The position numbers were made by a program, and so were the translations under genes. Below, piece after piece: positions 51,891-60,682 of a stretch of 64,000 bases of DNA. The notes under the pieces are model-generated. The model was not told the DNA's origin, made no database searches, and was given only the letters and a program-made list of their open reading frames with translations. The DNA is from Streptomyces zhaozhouensis (GTDB taxonomy: Bacteria; Actinomycetota; Actinomycetes; Streptomycetales; Streptomycetaceae): positions 1 through 64,000 of the forward strand of contig NZ_OCNE01000007.1 of the NCBI RefSeq assembly GCF_900230195.1, read 5' to 3'. Within the stretch, counting starts at the first letter, position 1. The number at the start of each line of letters is the position of its first letter.

Positions 51891-54800
51891 ATGATTCCGC
51901 TCTCTTCCTGGAGGGGCGTGGGCTGACGGCTGTCGACCTGGGTGGCCAGGTCGGCGAGGGTGGAGGCGGCGAGGAAGGCGCGTACGGGAACGTCCACACC
52001 CAGCGCGGCGTTGACGGCGGCGACCAGGCGCAGCGCGGTGAGGCTGTCCCCGCCCTCCGCGAAGAAGTTGGCGTACCGGTCGGTGACCTGGTGTCCGAGC
52101 GCCTCGGCCCACAGGGCCGCGATCTCCTTCTCGGTGTCCGTGCGGGGCGGGCCCGACGGCTCCTCCTCGGTGGCGGCGGCGACGAGGCGCGCGGCGTCTG
52201 GCAGGCCGTCCGGGGCCAGCGGGAGGCGGTCGGTGACGCCGATGTCGGTGGGCACCGCGTGGGGTGGCAGCGTCGCGCCGACGTGCCGGGCCAGTGCGGC
52301 GGCGTCGACCGCCGCTCGGGCACGGGGCACGACCAGGGCGCGCCGCCGTCCCCCGGACTCCGCCGCGGGGGGCGGCACGACCGCGTGGGCCACGGCGGGG
52401 TGTGCCTCCAACACGGCCTCGACCTCGTCGAGTTCCACCGGGCGTCCGCCCACGGCGACGCGGCGCGGGGAGGGGCCCAGCAGCTCCAGCGTCCCGTCGG
52501 GGCGGAACCGGCCGCGGGTCCCCGTGCGGTACCAGCGTTCCCCGCCGTGGGTCACCAGCGCCGGCGGGCGGTCGTCGGCGTCCTCGCGCACCCCCCACGG
52601 CGTCCCCGCGCCGCCGAGGTGGACCTCCCCCGTGACCCATTCGGGACAGTCACCACCGAGGGCGTCCACCACGCGGAGGCGCTGGCCGGCCAGCGGCACC
52701 CCGCGCGGGAGGCCCGACGCGGGCGTGGCGGCGTCCTCGGTGACGAGCAGCGCGGCGTCGAGCGGGGCGCCGGGGACGGCGGCGAGGGCGAGGAGGCGGC
52801 TGTCCGCGCCCGCCTCCTCGCGCAACCGCGCGGGCAACGCCAGGGAGGGCCGGTCGGCGTGGACCAGCACCCGGCGCGGTCGGAGGGGGGCGCCGTCCCG
52901 GCCGTCCGGGAGCCCGTCCGGCAGCCGGTCCAGCAGCGCGTCGAGCTGCCAGGAGGTCCCGTTCCAGACGGTGATCCGGTGGCGGTCGATCAGCCGCCGC
53001 CACACGTCGGGGTCGGCGGGCGCCTCGGTGTCCGGCACCACGAGGGTGCCGCCCGCGCCCAGCAGGCCGAAGACGGCGAACAGGGCCGGCGGGCCGGGGA
53101 GTCCGTGGGTCAGCAGCCCTCGGTCGTCCTGGTCGACGCCGAGGCGCGCACGCAGCTCGGCGAGCACGTCGACCAGCGCACGGTGACTGTGTGTCACCCA
53201 CCGGCGGGGTGTGCCGTCGCCTCCGGCGCGCACCCGGAGGGCGGGCGCGTCGGGGTCCTCCGTGTCGACGGGCGGAGGACTGTCGCCGGTGGTCAGAAGC
53301 CCGGTCAGCGTGGCGACCTTCCAGGGGCCCTCGGGCCAGGGCAGGTCGGTGACCACGAGTGTGGCGCCGACGGCCTCGCAGTGGGCCCGGCGCTCCCCGT
53401 CGCCCGCCTCCGGGGCGAGGGCCGTGAACACCGCGCCGGCCCGCAGCGAGCCGAGCGCGGCGAGCACCTGGTCCTCGGCCGTGGTCAGGGCCAGCACGAC
53501 GGTGTCGCCGCCCCGCACACCTCGGGAGGCCAGCGCCGCGGCCAACCGCAGGGCGCGGCCGGCCAGCGCCCCGTAGCTCACGGAGCGGTCCGGCAGGACC
53601 AACGCCGTACGGCCGGGGGCGGCGGCGGCCCGCCGGAAGACGGCCGCGTGCAGCGTCTCGTCGGGGGCGGCGGCCCGCGGGGCGGTGAAGGCCGCACGCC
53701 GGGCGCGCTGTTCCGCGGGCGGCGCGACCGGGAGCGGACCGGACCACTCCTCGTCCACCAGGCGGTCGAGGAGTCCGCAGTAGGTGTCGAACATGGCGTC
53801 GAGCACGCCGGGCAGGAACAGTTCCTCGACGGCGTCCCAGCTGACGACGATGCCGCCGGCCGCCTCGGTGACCTGGTTGTCCAGCATCACCTGGGGGGTC
53901 TGGGAGATGCCGAAGACCTTGGCGGGGAAGGAGTCGGAGAGGTCCTTCACCTCGCGGTCCCCGACCCCGACGGAGCTGCTGAAGACCACGGGCATGGCCG
54001 CCTCGACCGTTCCCGTGCGCCGCGCGAGTTCCTGCATCAGCCAGATCGCGGACTCCTCGCGGTGGTCGAGGTCCTCGCCCATCACGCGCTGGAGCCGGTG
54101 CGCGGCGGTCAGCCAGTCCTCGTCCGGCGCCGGGCGGTGGCCGATGAGGGAGACGGAGGTGAAGTCCCCCGCGACGCGGTGGATATGGGGGTGGACGGGC
54201 AGCCTGTTGAAGAGCGTGAGGTTGACCGTCACCCCGCCGCGGTCGCTCCAGGCCGCCAACACCTCGACGTAGCACAGCAGCAGCACCACGGACGGGGTGA
54301 GCTGGTGCCGGGCCGCCCGCGCGCGCAGCCGTGACCAGCGGTCGGCGGACAGCGGCCGGGCGCGCCGGGTGAAGCGCGGACGGGCCAGGGCCGAGGGGTC
54401 CGCGGCCAGCGGGAGTTGGGGGGCGCGGGGGAGCACGTCCAGCCGTTCCAGCCAGTAGGCGCGTGCGCGCCGGACCGCCTCCGCGTCGGGCACCACCTCC
54501 AGCACGTAGTCCCGGAAGGACACGTCGATCGGCGGCAGGGGCGCCTCCGGATCCTGGTAGAGGGTGTCGAGTTCGCCGTAGAGCAGGATGATCGACGCGC
54601 CGTCCAGGGCGATGTAGTCCAGCCCGACCGCCAGCCGGGTGCGGGTGCGCCCCCGGTGCGGATAGCGCACCGCTCGGATGTCGAACAGCGGCCAACGGGT
54701 GGGGTCGAGCACGCGGTGCGAGGACTCCTCGCGCAGCCGGTCGAGCGCCGCGGTGGCGGCGTCCTCGGTGGCGACCTCGGTGACGGCGATCCGCACCGGC

Positions 54801-57800
54801 GGCACCGTGGGGAGGATGCGCTGCCTGCCGTCCTCGTCGAAGACGGCGCGCAGCATCTCGTGCCGCTCGACCAGTCGCCGCCAGGCCCGTTCCATCCGGT
54901 CCAGGTCGACGTCGTGGCCGTCGAACTCGCTGTAGTGGTAGGTGCCGACGCCGCCCAGCGGCAGGCGGTCGTCCCGCCCGATCCAGAAGGCGCGCTGCAC
55001 GTCTGTCGGCGGGAACGGCTCGTGCCGCCGCCCGGGGTCGCCCTCGGCCAGCACCTCGCCCACGGCGCGGCCGCGCACCAGGCCGGCGGCGAAGTCCTTC
55101 AGCCGGGGGTGGGCGAACAGCCGCGCGATCCGGGCCCCGCCGACCCCGGCCCCGCGCAGGGCGACGATCACGCGGGTGGCCAGCAGCGAGTCGCCGCCCA
55201 GCGCGAAGAACGAGTCCGCGCGACCGATGTCCGCCACGCCCAGCACCTCGGACCACACGCGGGCGACGACGCTCTCCACCCACCCCGAGGGCGCCGCGCC
55301 GGCCCCCGTGACGCGCTCCCCGGCGGCCAGTTCGGCTGCCGCGGCCCGGTCCGGCTTGCCGTTGCGGGTCAGCGGGAGGGCGTCCACGACGGTCACGCCG
55401 CCGGGCACCATGTAGGCGGGCAGGCGACAGCGCAGCGCCTCCAGCACCCCTTCCGGCGCGGCCTCCCCGGCGGCGACGAGCGCCAGCCTGGCGGGCGCGC
55501 CGGTCACCAGCGCCACCGCCGCGTGGACGTCCGGGTGCGCGGTGGCCGCGGCCTCGACCTCGCCGAGTTCGACGCGGTGGCCGCGCAGCTTGATCTGGTG
55601 GTCGGTGCGGCCGAGGAACTCCAGGACCCCGTCGTCGCGGTACCGTGCCCGGTCCCCGGTGCGGTACCAGCGTCGCCCGGCGTGCTCGACGAACCGCTCG
55701 GCGGTGCGCACGGGGTCGGCCCGGTATCCGGAGGCGAGGCCGGCTCCGGAGATCCACAGTTCCCCGGGGACCCAGTCCGGGCGGTCCCGGCCCCTGGAGT
55801 CCACGACGCGCGCGCTCATGTTCGGCAGCGGCACACCCCAGGGGACGGAGGACCACGCGGGGTCCACCTCGTGCACCTCGAAGACCGTGGAGTGCACGGC
55901 GGCCTCGGTCATGCCCCCCAGCGCGACCAGCCGGGCGTCGGGCACCAGCGCGCGGAGCCGCCCGGGGAGGTCGAGCCCCACCCAGTCACCGCCCAGCAGC
56001 ACCAGGCGCAGCGAGGTGCCGGGATCGGTGCCCGACTCGGCCGCCGTCAGCAGCATCTCCAGCAGGGCGGGGACGCAGTTGACGACGGTGACGCCCAGGT
56101 CGCGCACCAACGACGCCCAGTGCGGAGCGTCACGCCCGGCGTCCTCGCCGATCAACACGACGGAACCGCCCGCCGACAGCGGACCGAAGAGGTCGTAGAC
56201 CGACATGTCGAAGTCCAGCTCGGCCAGCGCCAGACCGCGATCGTCCGGCCCGACGCCGAACCGGGAGTTGATCGCCTCCAGCGTGTTCATGGCCGCGCGG
56301 TGGGACACCTCGACTCCCTTGGGCGTCCCGGTGGACCCCGAGGTGAAGAGCACGTAGGCGGGGGAGTCCACCGGCTGGTCGAGCACCGGTTCCGCGGGGA
56401 CCACGCGGTCCGCGGACTCGATCGGCAGCACCTCGACGGAGCCGTCCGCCACGCCGCGCCACCGCTCCCGGTGCCGCTCGTCGGTCAGCACGGCCGCCGC
56501 CTCGGCGGCGGCCAGGACCAGCGCCGCCCGCCGTCCCGGCTGTCCGACGCCGAGCGGCACATAGGCGGCGCCCGTCCCCAGGACCCCCAGGACGGCGGCG
56601 ACCTGCGCGGCTCCGCGGGGAAGGCTGACGACCACCCGGTCGCCCGCGCCCACCCCCCGCGCCACCAGCAGCGCCGAGATCTGCGACGCCCAGCGGGCCA
56701 GGCAGCTGAACGTCCGGGACCGGCCCCGCTCGTCGACCAGGGCCACGCGCTCGGGGTGCCGGGCGGCGGCCCGGTGGAAGCCCTCGTGGAGACGCCTCTC
56801 CGCCAGGGGCGTGGCCGTGTCGTTGACCCGCTCGCGCACCGCGCGCTGGCTGTCGGGGAGGGGGAGCGCCACCGGCAGCCGCCAGTCGCACCCCTCGTCG
56901 AGGAGACTCTCGACAAGCGTCCGGTAGGCGTGGAAGGCCGCGGGGACCACGCCGGGGGCGAAGGCGTGTGCGCGCACGTCCCAGTTGAGGAGGATCCCTC
57001 CGTCGAGTTCGGTGACCTGGGCGTCGAGCCAGACCTGGGGCCCCTGGGAGACGATCCAGGCCGGCTCGCCGAAGGTCTCCCGCACCGCCTTGTCGTAGAC
57101 CTCGCCGAGGCCGAGGGCGCTGGTGTAGACGACCGGGGCGAGAACCGGCGTGCCGCCGCCCGCCCGGGTCAGGTCCCGCAGCACCTCGACGCCGGAGTAG
57201 GAGCCGTGCGCGATGGCGGAGCGCAACCGTGACTGGAGGTCGGCGGCCTGCTCGGCGAACGGGCGGGTGGCGCTCAGGTCGACCTCCAGCAGTATCGAGC
57301 TGCTGAAGTCGCCCACCAGCGACTCGGCGTCGGGGGCCGCCCCGTCACGGTGGAAGAGCGGGAGGTTGAGAAAGAACCGGGGCTCGGCGCTCCACGCGGC
57401 CATCACCTCGGCGAAGGCCGTGGCCAGCACGGCGGTGGGGGTCAGGCCGTGCCGGCGGGCCGCGAGGCGCAGCCGTTCGGTGCGCTCCGCGTCGAGCCGG
57501 TGGTGCAGGCGCGTGGTGCGGCGGAAGCGTTCCTCCGAGGACCGCGGACTCAGCGGGTCGACCACGGTGGGCAGCGCGGGCGGCGCGCTGAACGCGGGAA
57601 GCCGCTCGCTCCACCACGCCCGGTCCCGCTCCCGCTCCTCGGACCGCTCCGCACGGGTGCGGCGGAGGTAGTCGCCGTAGCGGGTGACCAGAGCCGGGAG
57701 TTCGGCCGCCGGGTCGGCGTAGAGCCGCTGGAGGTCGCTCAGCAGCACCCTCATGCTGGCGGCGTCGGCCGCGATCATGTCGAGGTCGAGATGCACCCGG

Positions 57801-58513
57801 GTCGCCCCCGCCGGGAGCAGGGTGAGCGCGACGTCGAACACCTCGCCGCTCTCCACGTCCATGCGGCGGTGGGTGAGGCGGTCGCGCAGCTCCGCGAGGA
57901 ACGTCTCCGCCTCCTCGGCCGTGCGGTGGCCGAGGTCGTGCACGGTGACCGCCCGCTCGGGCACCGCGTCGCCGACGCGCTGGCGCCCGTCGTCCAGCAC
58001 GGTGACGCGCAGCGTCTCGTGGCGCCGGCGCAGCGCGGTGACGGCGGCGCTCAGCCGCGCGGGGTCCACGCCCGACCCGCTCAACTCGGCGTAGAAGTGG
58101 GCGCCCACGCCGCCCAGCGGCTGTCCTTCCTGGCGGCCGATCCAGTAGGCGTGCTGCATCAGGCCGAGCGGGAAGGCGTTGTCGCCCGCCGTGTCGCTCT
58201 CCGCTCGTCCCGCGGGGCCCCGGGCGGATGCCGTCCCGCTCTCGGCCGGTGGCGGCCGGCGGGGCGTCTCCGCCAACAGGCGCGCCCAGTCGCCGACCGT
58301 GGGCGCGTCCGCCAACTGCTCGAAGCTCACCGCGAACCCGTCGCGACGCCACTCGGCGCTGAGCCGGATGAGGCCCAGGGAGTCGAGGCCCAGCTCGAAC
58401 AGGTCGTCCTCGGGACCGATGTCGTCCGCCGGTATGCCCAGCAGGGCGGCGACCGTCGCCTGAAGCGAGGGTTCCGCCGTCGTCGCCCGTTCGGTCTCAG
58501 ATGCGTCGGTCAC
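51887..58513 (-). CDS. NRPS: ArCP-Cy-A-PCP-Cy-(degenerate A)-PCP, metallophore
   Basis: The protein has 2208 residues. The aryl carrier Ser45 lies in LFELGLDSL. Cy1 has DMIAADAAS near 245, A1 has FTSGSTGTPKG near 725 and NGKPDR, and PCP1 Ser1109 is in GGDSLL. Cy2 has DYIALDGAS near 1299, and PCP2 is in GGDSLTALRL near 2157. The second adenylation domain (about 1590-2110) has lost the P-loop (RAGGDGTPRRW in place of SGSTGxPKG), the GATE motif and the final NGK lysine. A1 specificity residues D-M-Y-N-L-G-V-H are near but not equal to the cysteine code. The GTG start is tentative: GGAGG lies 12 bases upstream, and a GTG at 58582 is possible. Confidence 0.93.
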   Translation of the reverse strand: MTDASETERATTAEPSLQATVAALLGIPADDIGPEDDLFELGLDSLGLIRLSAEWRRDGFAVSFEQLADAPTVGDWARLLAETPRRPPPAESGTASARGPAGRAESDTAGDNAFPLGLMQHAYWIGRQEGQPLGGVGAHFYAELSGSGVDPARLSAAVTALRRRHETLRVTVLDDGRQRVGDAVPERAVTVHDLGHRTAEEAETFLAELRDRLTHRRMDVESGEVFDVALTLLPAGATRVHLDLDMIAADAASMRVLLSDLQRLYADPAAELPALVTRYGDYLRRTRAERSEERERDRAWWSERLPAFSAPPALPTVVDPLSPRSSEERFRRTTRLHHRLDAERTERLRLAARRHGLTPTAVLATAFAEVMAAWSAEPRFFLNLPLFHRDGAAPDAESLVGDFSSSILLEVDLSATRPFAEQAADLQSRLRSAIAHGSYSGVEVLRDLTRAGGGTPVLAPVVYTSALGLGEVYDKAVRETFGEPAWIVSQGPQVWLDAQVTELDGGILLNWDVRAHAFAPGVVPAAFHAYRTLVESLLDEGCDWRLPVALPLPDSQRAVRERVNDTATPLAERRLHEGFHRAAARHPERVALVDERGRSRTFSCLARWASQISALLVARGVGAGDRVVVSLPRGAAQVAAVLGVLGTGAAYVPLGVGQPGRRAALVLAAAEAAAVLTDERHRERWRGVADGSVEVLPIESADRVVPAEPVLDQPVDSPAYVLFTSGSTGTPKGVEVSHRAAMNTLEAINSRFGVGPDDRGLALAELDFDMSVYDLFGPLSAGGSVVLIGEDAGRDAPHWASLVRDLGVTVVNCVPALLEMLLTAAESGTDPGTSLRLVLLGGDWVGLDLPGRLRALVPDARLVALGGMTEAAVHSTVFEVHEVDPAWSSVPWGVPLPNMSARVVDSRGRDRPDWVPGELWISGAGLASGYRADPVRTAERFVEHAGRRWYRTGDRARYRDDGVLEFLGRTDHQIKLRGHRVELGEVEAAATAHPDVHAAVALVTGAPARLALVAAGEAAPEGVLEALRCRLPAYMVPGGVTVVDALPLTRNGKPDRAAAAELAAGERVTGAGAAPSGWVESVVARVWSEVLGVADIGRADSFFALGGDSLLATRVIVALRGAGVGGARIARLFAHPRLKDFAAGLVRGRAVGEVLAEGDPGRRHEPFPPTDVQRAFWIGRDDRLPLGGVGTYHYSEFDGHDVDLDRMERAWRRLVERHEMLRAVFDEDGRQRILPTVPPVRIAVTEVATEDAATAALDRLREESSHRVLDPTRWPLFDIRAVRYPHRGRTRTRLAVGLDYIALDGASIILLYGELDTLYQDPEAPLPPIDVSFRDYVLEVVPDAEAVRRARAYWLERLDVLPRAPQLPLAADPSALARPRFTRRARPLSADRWSRLRARAARHQLTPSVVLLLCYVEVLAAWSDRGGVTVNLTLFNRLPVHPHIHRVAGDFTSVSLIGHRPAPDEDWLTAAHRLQRVMGEDLDHREESAIWLMQELARRTGTVEAAMPVVFSSSVGVGDREVKDLSDSFPAKVFGISQTPQVMLDNQVTEAAGGIVVSWDAVEELFLPGVLDAMFDTYCGLLDRLVDEEWSGPLPVAPPAEQRARRAAFTAPRAAAPDETLHAAVFRRAAAAPGRTALVLPDRSVSYGALAGRALRLAAALASRGVRGGDTVVLALTTAEDQVLAALGSLRAGAVFTALAPEAGDGERRAHCEAVGATLVVTDLPWPEGPWKVATLTGLLTTGDSPPPVDTEDPDAPALRVRAGGDGTPRRWVTHSHRALVDVLAELRARLGVDQDDRGLLTHGLPGPPALFAVFGLLGAGGTLVVPDTEAPADPDVWRRLIDRHRITVWNGTSWQLDALLDRLPDGLPDGRDGAPLRPRRVLVHADRPSLALPARLREEAGADSRLLALAAVPGAPLDAALLVTEDAATPASGLPRGVPLAGQRLRVVDALGGDCPEWVTGEVHLGGAGTPWGVREDADDRPPALVTHGGERWYRTGTRGRFRPDGTLELLGPSPRRVAVGGRPVELDEVEAVLEAHPAVAHAVVPPPAAESGGRRRALVVPRARAAVDAAALARHVGATLPPHAVPTDIGVTDRLPLAPDGLPDAARLVAAATEEEPSGPPRTDTEKEIAALWAEALGHQVTDRYANFFAEGGDSLTALRLVAAVNAALGVDVPVRAFLAASTLADLATQVDSRQPTPLQEESGII

Positions 58514-58623
58514 GGGTGGGGAACGCCTCCTTCGCGAACGGCGGGTACGGCCGGTCCGCTGGATGTGGGTCGTGGTGCTCACGGAGCGGGAGGGGCCCGC
58601 GCTTCCCGGAGCTTATGTAAAGA

Positions 58624-58638
58624 TGATAATCATGTTCA
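58624..58638. promoter_or_regulatory. Zur-like box 3 in a divergent promoter
   Basis: TGATAATCATGTTCA is a 15-base dyad (TGATAAT-C-ATGTTCA). It lies 111 bases before the NRPS start on the minus strand and 61 bases before the salicylate ligase start on the plus strand, in a local AT-rich patch. One site could control both operons. Confidence 0.68.
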
Positions 58639-58698
58639 AGAGGGGTGGGTGATCTCGCCGCCGAACGCCCCCTGGTGAGAGGGAAGGAGCCGTTCAGG

Positions 58699-60354
58699 AT
58701 GGACAGCGCGAGGTCTCGACAGGCCCCCGGAGACGCGCCGGACTGGCAGGGCTGGCCGCCGGAGGCCGCCTCCCGGTACCGCGACGCCGGCTACTGGACG
58801 GACGAGTTGCTCGGTGACATCGTCCGGCGGCAGGCGGCCGCCCGCCCCGAGGCGACGGCTCTGGTGGACGGCGAACGCCGGTGGAGCTACGCCGCCTTGG
58901 AGCGGGAGATCGCGGCGGTGACGCGCGCCCTGCACGGGCTCGGGCTCCGGCGCGGCGACCGGGTCATCGTCCAACTGCCCAACGTGGCCGAGTTCGTGCT
59001 GGCCTGGTTCGCCCTGCAACGGCTGGGCGCGGTGCCCGTCCACGCGATGCCCGCGCACCGTCGCTCCGAGATCGACCACCTCGCGCGGGTGACCGGGGCC
59101 GTCGCCTACGTCGTGCCGGACCGCCATGCCCGCTTCGACCACCGGTCGTTGGCCGTGGAGATCCGCGAGGCCCGGAACGCCGTCCGCCGGGTGATCGTCG
59201 TCGGTGACGCCGGCGGCCACCCCGACCTGGTTCCCTTCGAGGCACTGCGGCAGGACGACGGTCCCCCTCCCGGAGGGGAGCCGCCCGACCCCGGCGACCT
59301 GGCGCTGCTGCTGCTCTCCGGAGGCACGACCGGCACTCCCAAGCTGATCCCGCGCACGCACCGGGACTACGCCTACAACGCCAGGGCGGCGGCCGAGATC
59401 TGCCGACTCGGCCCCGAGACGGTGTACCTCGCCGTGCTGCCGATCGCCTTCAACTTCACCATGAGCTGCCCCGGCATCCTGGGCACGCTGCGGGCGGGCG
59501 GCACCGTCGTCCTCGCGCCCAACCCCAGCCCGGCCACCGCGCTGCGGCTGATCGAGCGCGAGCGCGTCACCCTCACCGCCGTCAACCCCCCGCTGGTGCC
59601 CCACTGGTTGGCCGAGGCCGAGGAGACCCGGCCGGACCTGACGAGCCTGCGCGTTCTCCAGGTCGGCGCCGCGCGGCTGCCGGACGAGTGGGCACGGCGG
59701 ATCGGCCCGGAGCTCGGATGCCGTCTGCAGCAGGTGTTCGGCATGGCGGAGGGGCTGCTCAATCTGACCCGGCTCGACGACGCGGAGGAGATCGTCTGCA
59801 CCACCCAGGGCCGCCCGATCTCCCCCGGCGACGAGGTGCGCGTCACCGACGAGGACGGCCGCCCCGTACCCGACGGCGCGGCGGGGGAGTTGCTGACCAG
59901 GGGCCCCTACACCCTCAACGGCTACTACCGCGCGCCCCGGCACACGCGCGCCCACTTCACCGAGGACGGCTACTACCGCACCGGTGACCTCGTCCGGCGC
60001 CTGCCCAGTGGCCATCTGCGGGTGGTGGGACGGGTGAAGGACCAGATCAACCGAGGCGGGGAGAAGATCGACGCCACCGAGGTCGAGGAGCACCTCCTGG
60101 CCCACCCCGCGGTGGCCTCCGCCGCCCTGGTGGCCGCCCCCGACGGCGAACTCGGGGAACGCACCGTCGCCTTCCTGGTCTGCGCCGGCCCCCCGCCCAG
60201 CGCCCGCGACATCGCCGCCTTCCTCCGCGAGCGGGGCGTGGCCGCCTACAAGGCCCCCGACCGCGTGCGGAGCCTGCGGGAGATGCCGCTCACCCCCGTC
60301 GGCAAGATCGACAAACGGGCGCTGCGCGCCCTGACCCACCATGCCGCCCCCTGA
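58699..60354 (+). CDS. Salicyl-AMP ligase
   Basis: The protein has 551 residues from ATG 58699 (AAGGAG 9 bases upstream; a GTG at 58645 is unsupported). LLSGGTTGTPKLIPRTHRDY is the ATP loop, GYYRTGDLVRRL and INRGGEKIDATEVEEHL are the hinge and A8 motifs, and PVGKIDK holds the catalytic Lys. The substrate segment FNFTMSCPG has Cys where dihydroxybenzoate ligases have Ser, as in the salicylate ligases YbtE and MbtA. It loads salicylate onto the aryl carrier of the NRPS encoded divergently. No salicylate synthase is in the window. Confidence 0.92.
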   Translation: MDSARSRQAPGDAPDWQGWPPEAASRYRDAGYWTDELLGDIVRRQAAARPEATALVDGERRWSYAALEREIAAVTRALHGLGLRRGDRVIVQLPNVAEFVLAWFALQRLGAVPVHAMPAHRRSEIDHLARVTGAVAYVVPDRHARFDHRSLAVEIREARNAVRRVIVVGDAGGHPDLVPFEALRQDDGPPPGGEPPDPGDLALLLLSGGTTGTPKLIPRTHRDYAYNARAAAEICRLGPETVYLAVLPIAFNFTMSCPGILGTLRAGGTVVLAPNPSPATALRLIERERVTLTAVNPPLVPHWLAEAEETRPDLTSLRVLQVGAARLPDEWARRIGPELGCRLQQVFGMAEGLLNLTRLDDAEEIVCTTQGRPISPGDEVRVTDEDGRPVPDGAAGELLTRGPYTLNGYYRAPRHTRAHFTEDGYYRTGDLVRRLPSGHLRVVGRVKDQINRGGEKIDATEVEEHLLAHPAVASAALVAAPDGELGERTVAFLVCAGPPPSARDIAAFLRERGVAAYKAPDRVRSLREMPLTPVGKIDKRALRALTHHAAP

Positions 60355-60397
60355 ACGCCCGCCCCGGCGCACCCCGCGGAGCGGAGGCGAGAGGCCC

Positions 60398-60595
60398 GTG
60401 CGCGTAGAGGTACGACCCGAGACATGCGTCGGGGCCGGGCAGTGCGTGCTCGCCGCCCCCCGTCTCTTCGACCAGGGCGAGGACGACGGGCTGGTCGTCC
60501 TTCTGCGGGCCAGGCCCGGCCTCGAGGAGACGGCCGAGGTGCTCCGCGCCGTGGACGACTGCCCGGCCGGCGCGATCACCCTGCACGACGACTGA
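60398..60595 (+). CDS. Small [3Fe-4S] ferredoxin, probable P450 partner
   Basis: The protein has 65 residues. Cys10, Cys16 and Cys55 in ETCVGAGQC and DDCPAGAI give the three-Cys pattern of Streptomyces P450-associated ferredoxins. The GTG start is chosen because it gives the family length and has GGAGGCGAGAGG upstream; an ATG at 60341 would overlap the ligase. It follows the ligase by 43 bases and probably feeds electrons to the P450 at 42130, whose gene is 17 kb away but in the same cluster. Confidence 0.88.
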   Translation: MRVEVRPETCVGAGQCVLAAPRLFDQGEDDGLVVLLRARPGLEETAEVLRAVDDCPAGAITLHDD

Positions 60596-60636
60596 GCGCA
60601 CGCGAAACGCGGCGCCCTCCGACGCGAAGCCCCCGG

Positions 60637-60672
60637 CACGACGGAAAGCACGACGGAAAGCACGACCGAAAG
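60637..60672 (+). repeat. Three tandem 12-bp repeats before the substrate-binding protein gene
   Basis: CACGACGGAAAG occurs at 60637-60648 and 60649-60660, and CACGACCGAAAG at 60661-60672. Each unit holds a purine stretch resembling a ribosome site. The last unit ends 10 bases before the ATG at 60683. Confidence 0.85.
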
Positions 60673-60682
60673 AGAGACACCC

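Noticed and set aside
46446..51926. Open frame of 1826 codons on the plus strand, antisense to the NRPS gene
   Set aside because: It is a product of GC-rich third positions opposite a real gene. Its translation is Gly/Arg/Val/Gln-rich with no domains, while the minus strand has full NRPS motifs.
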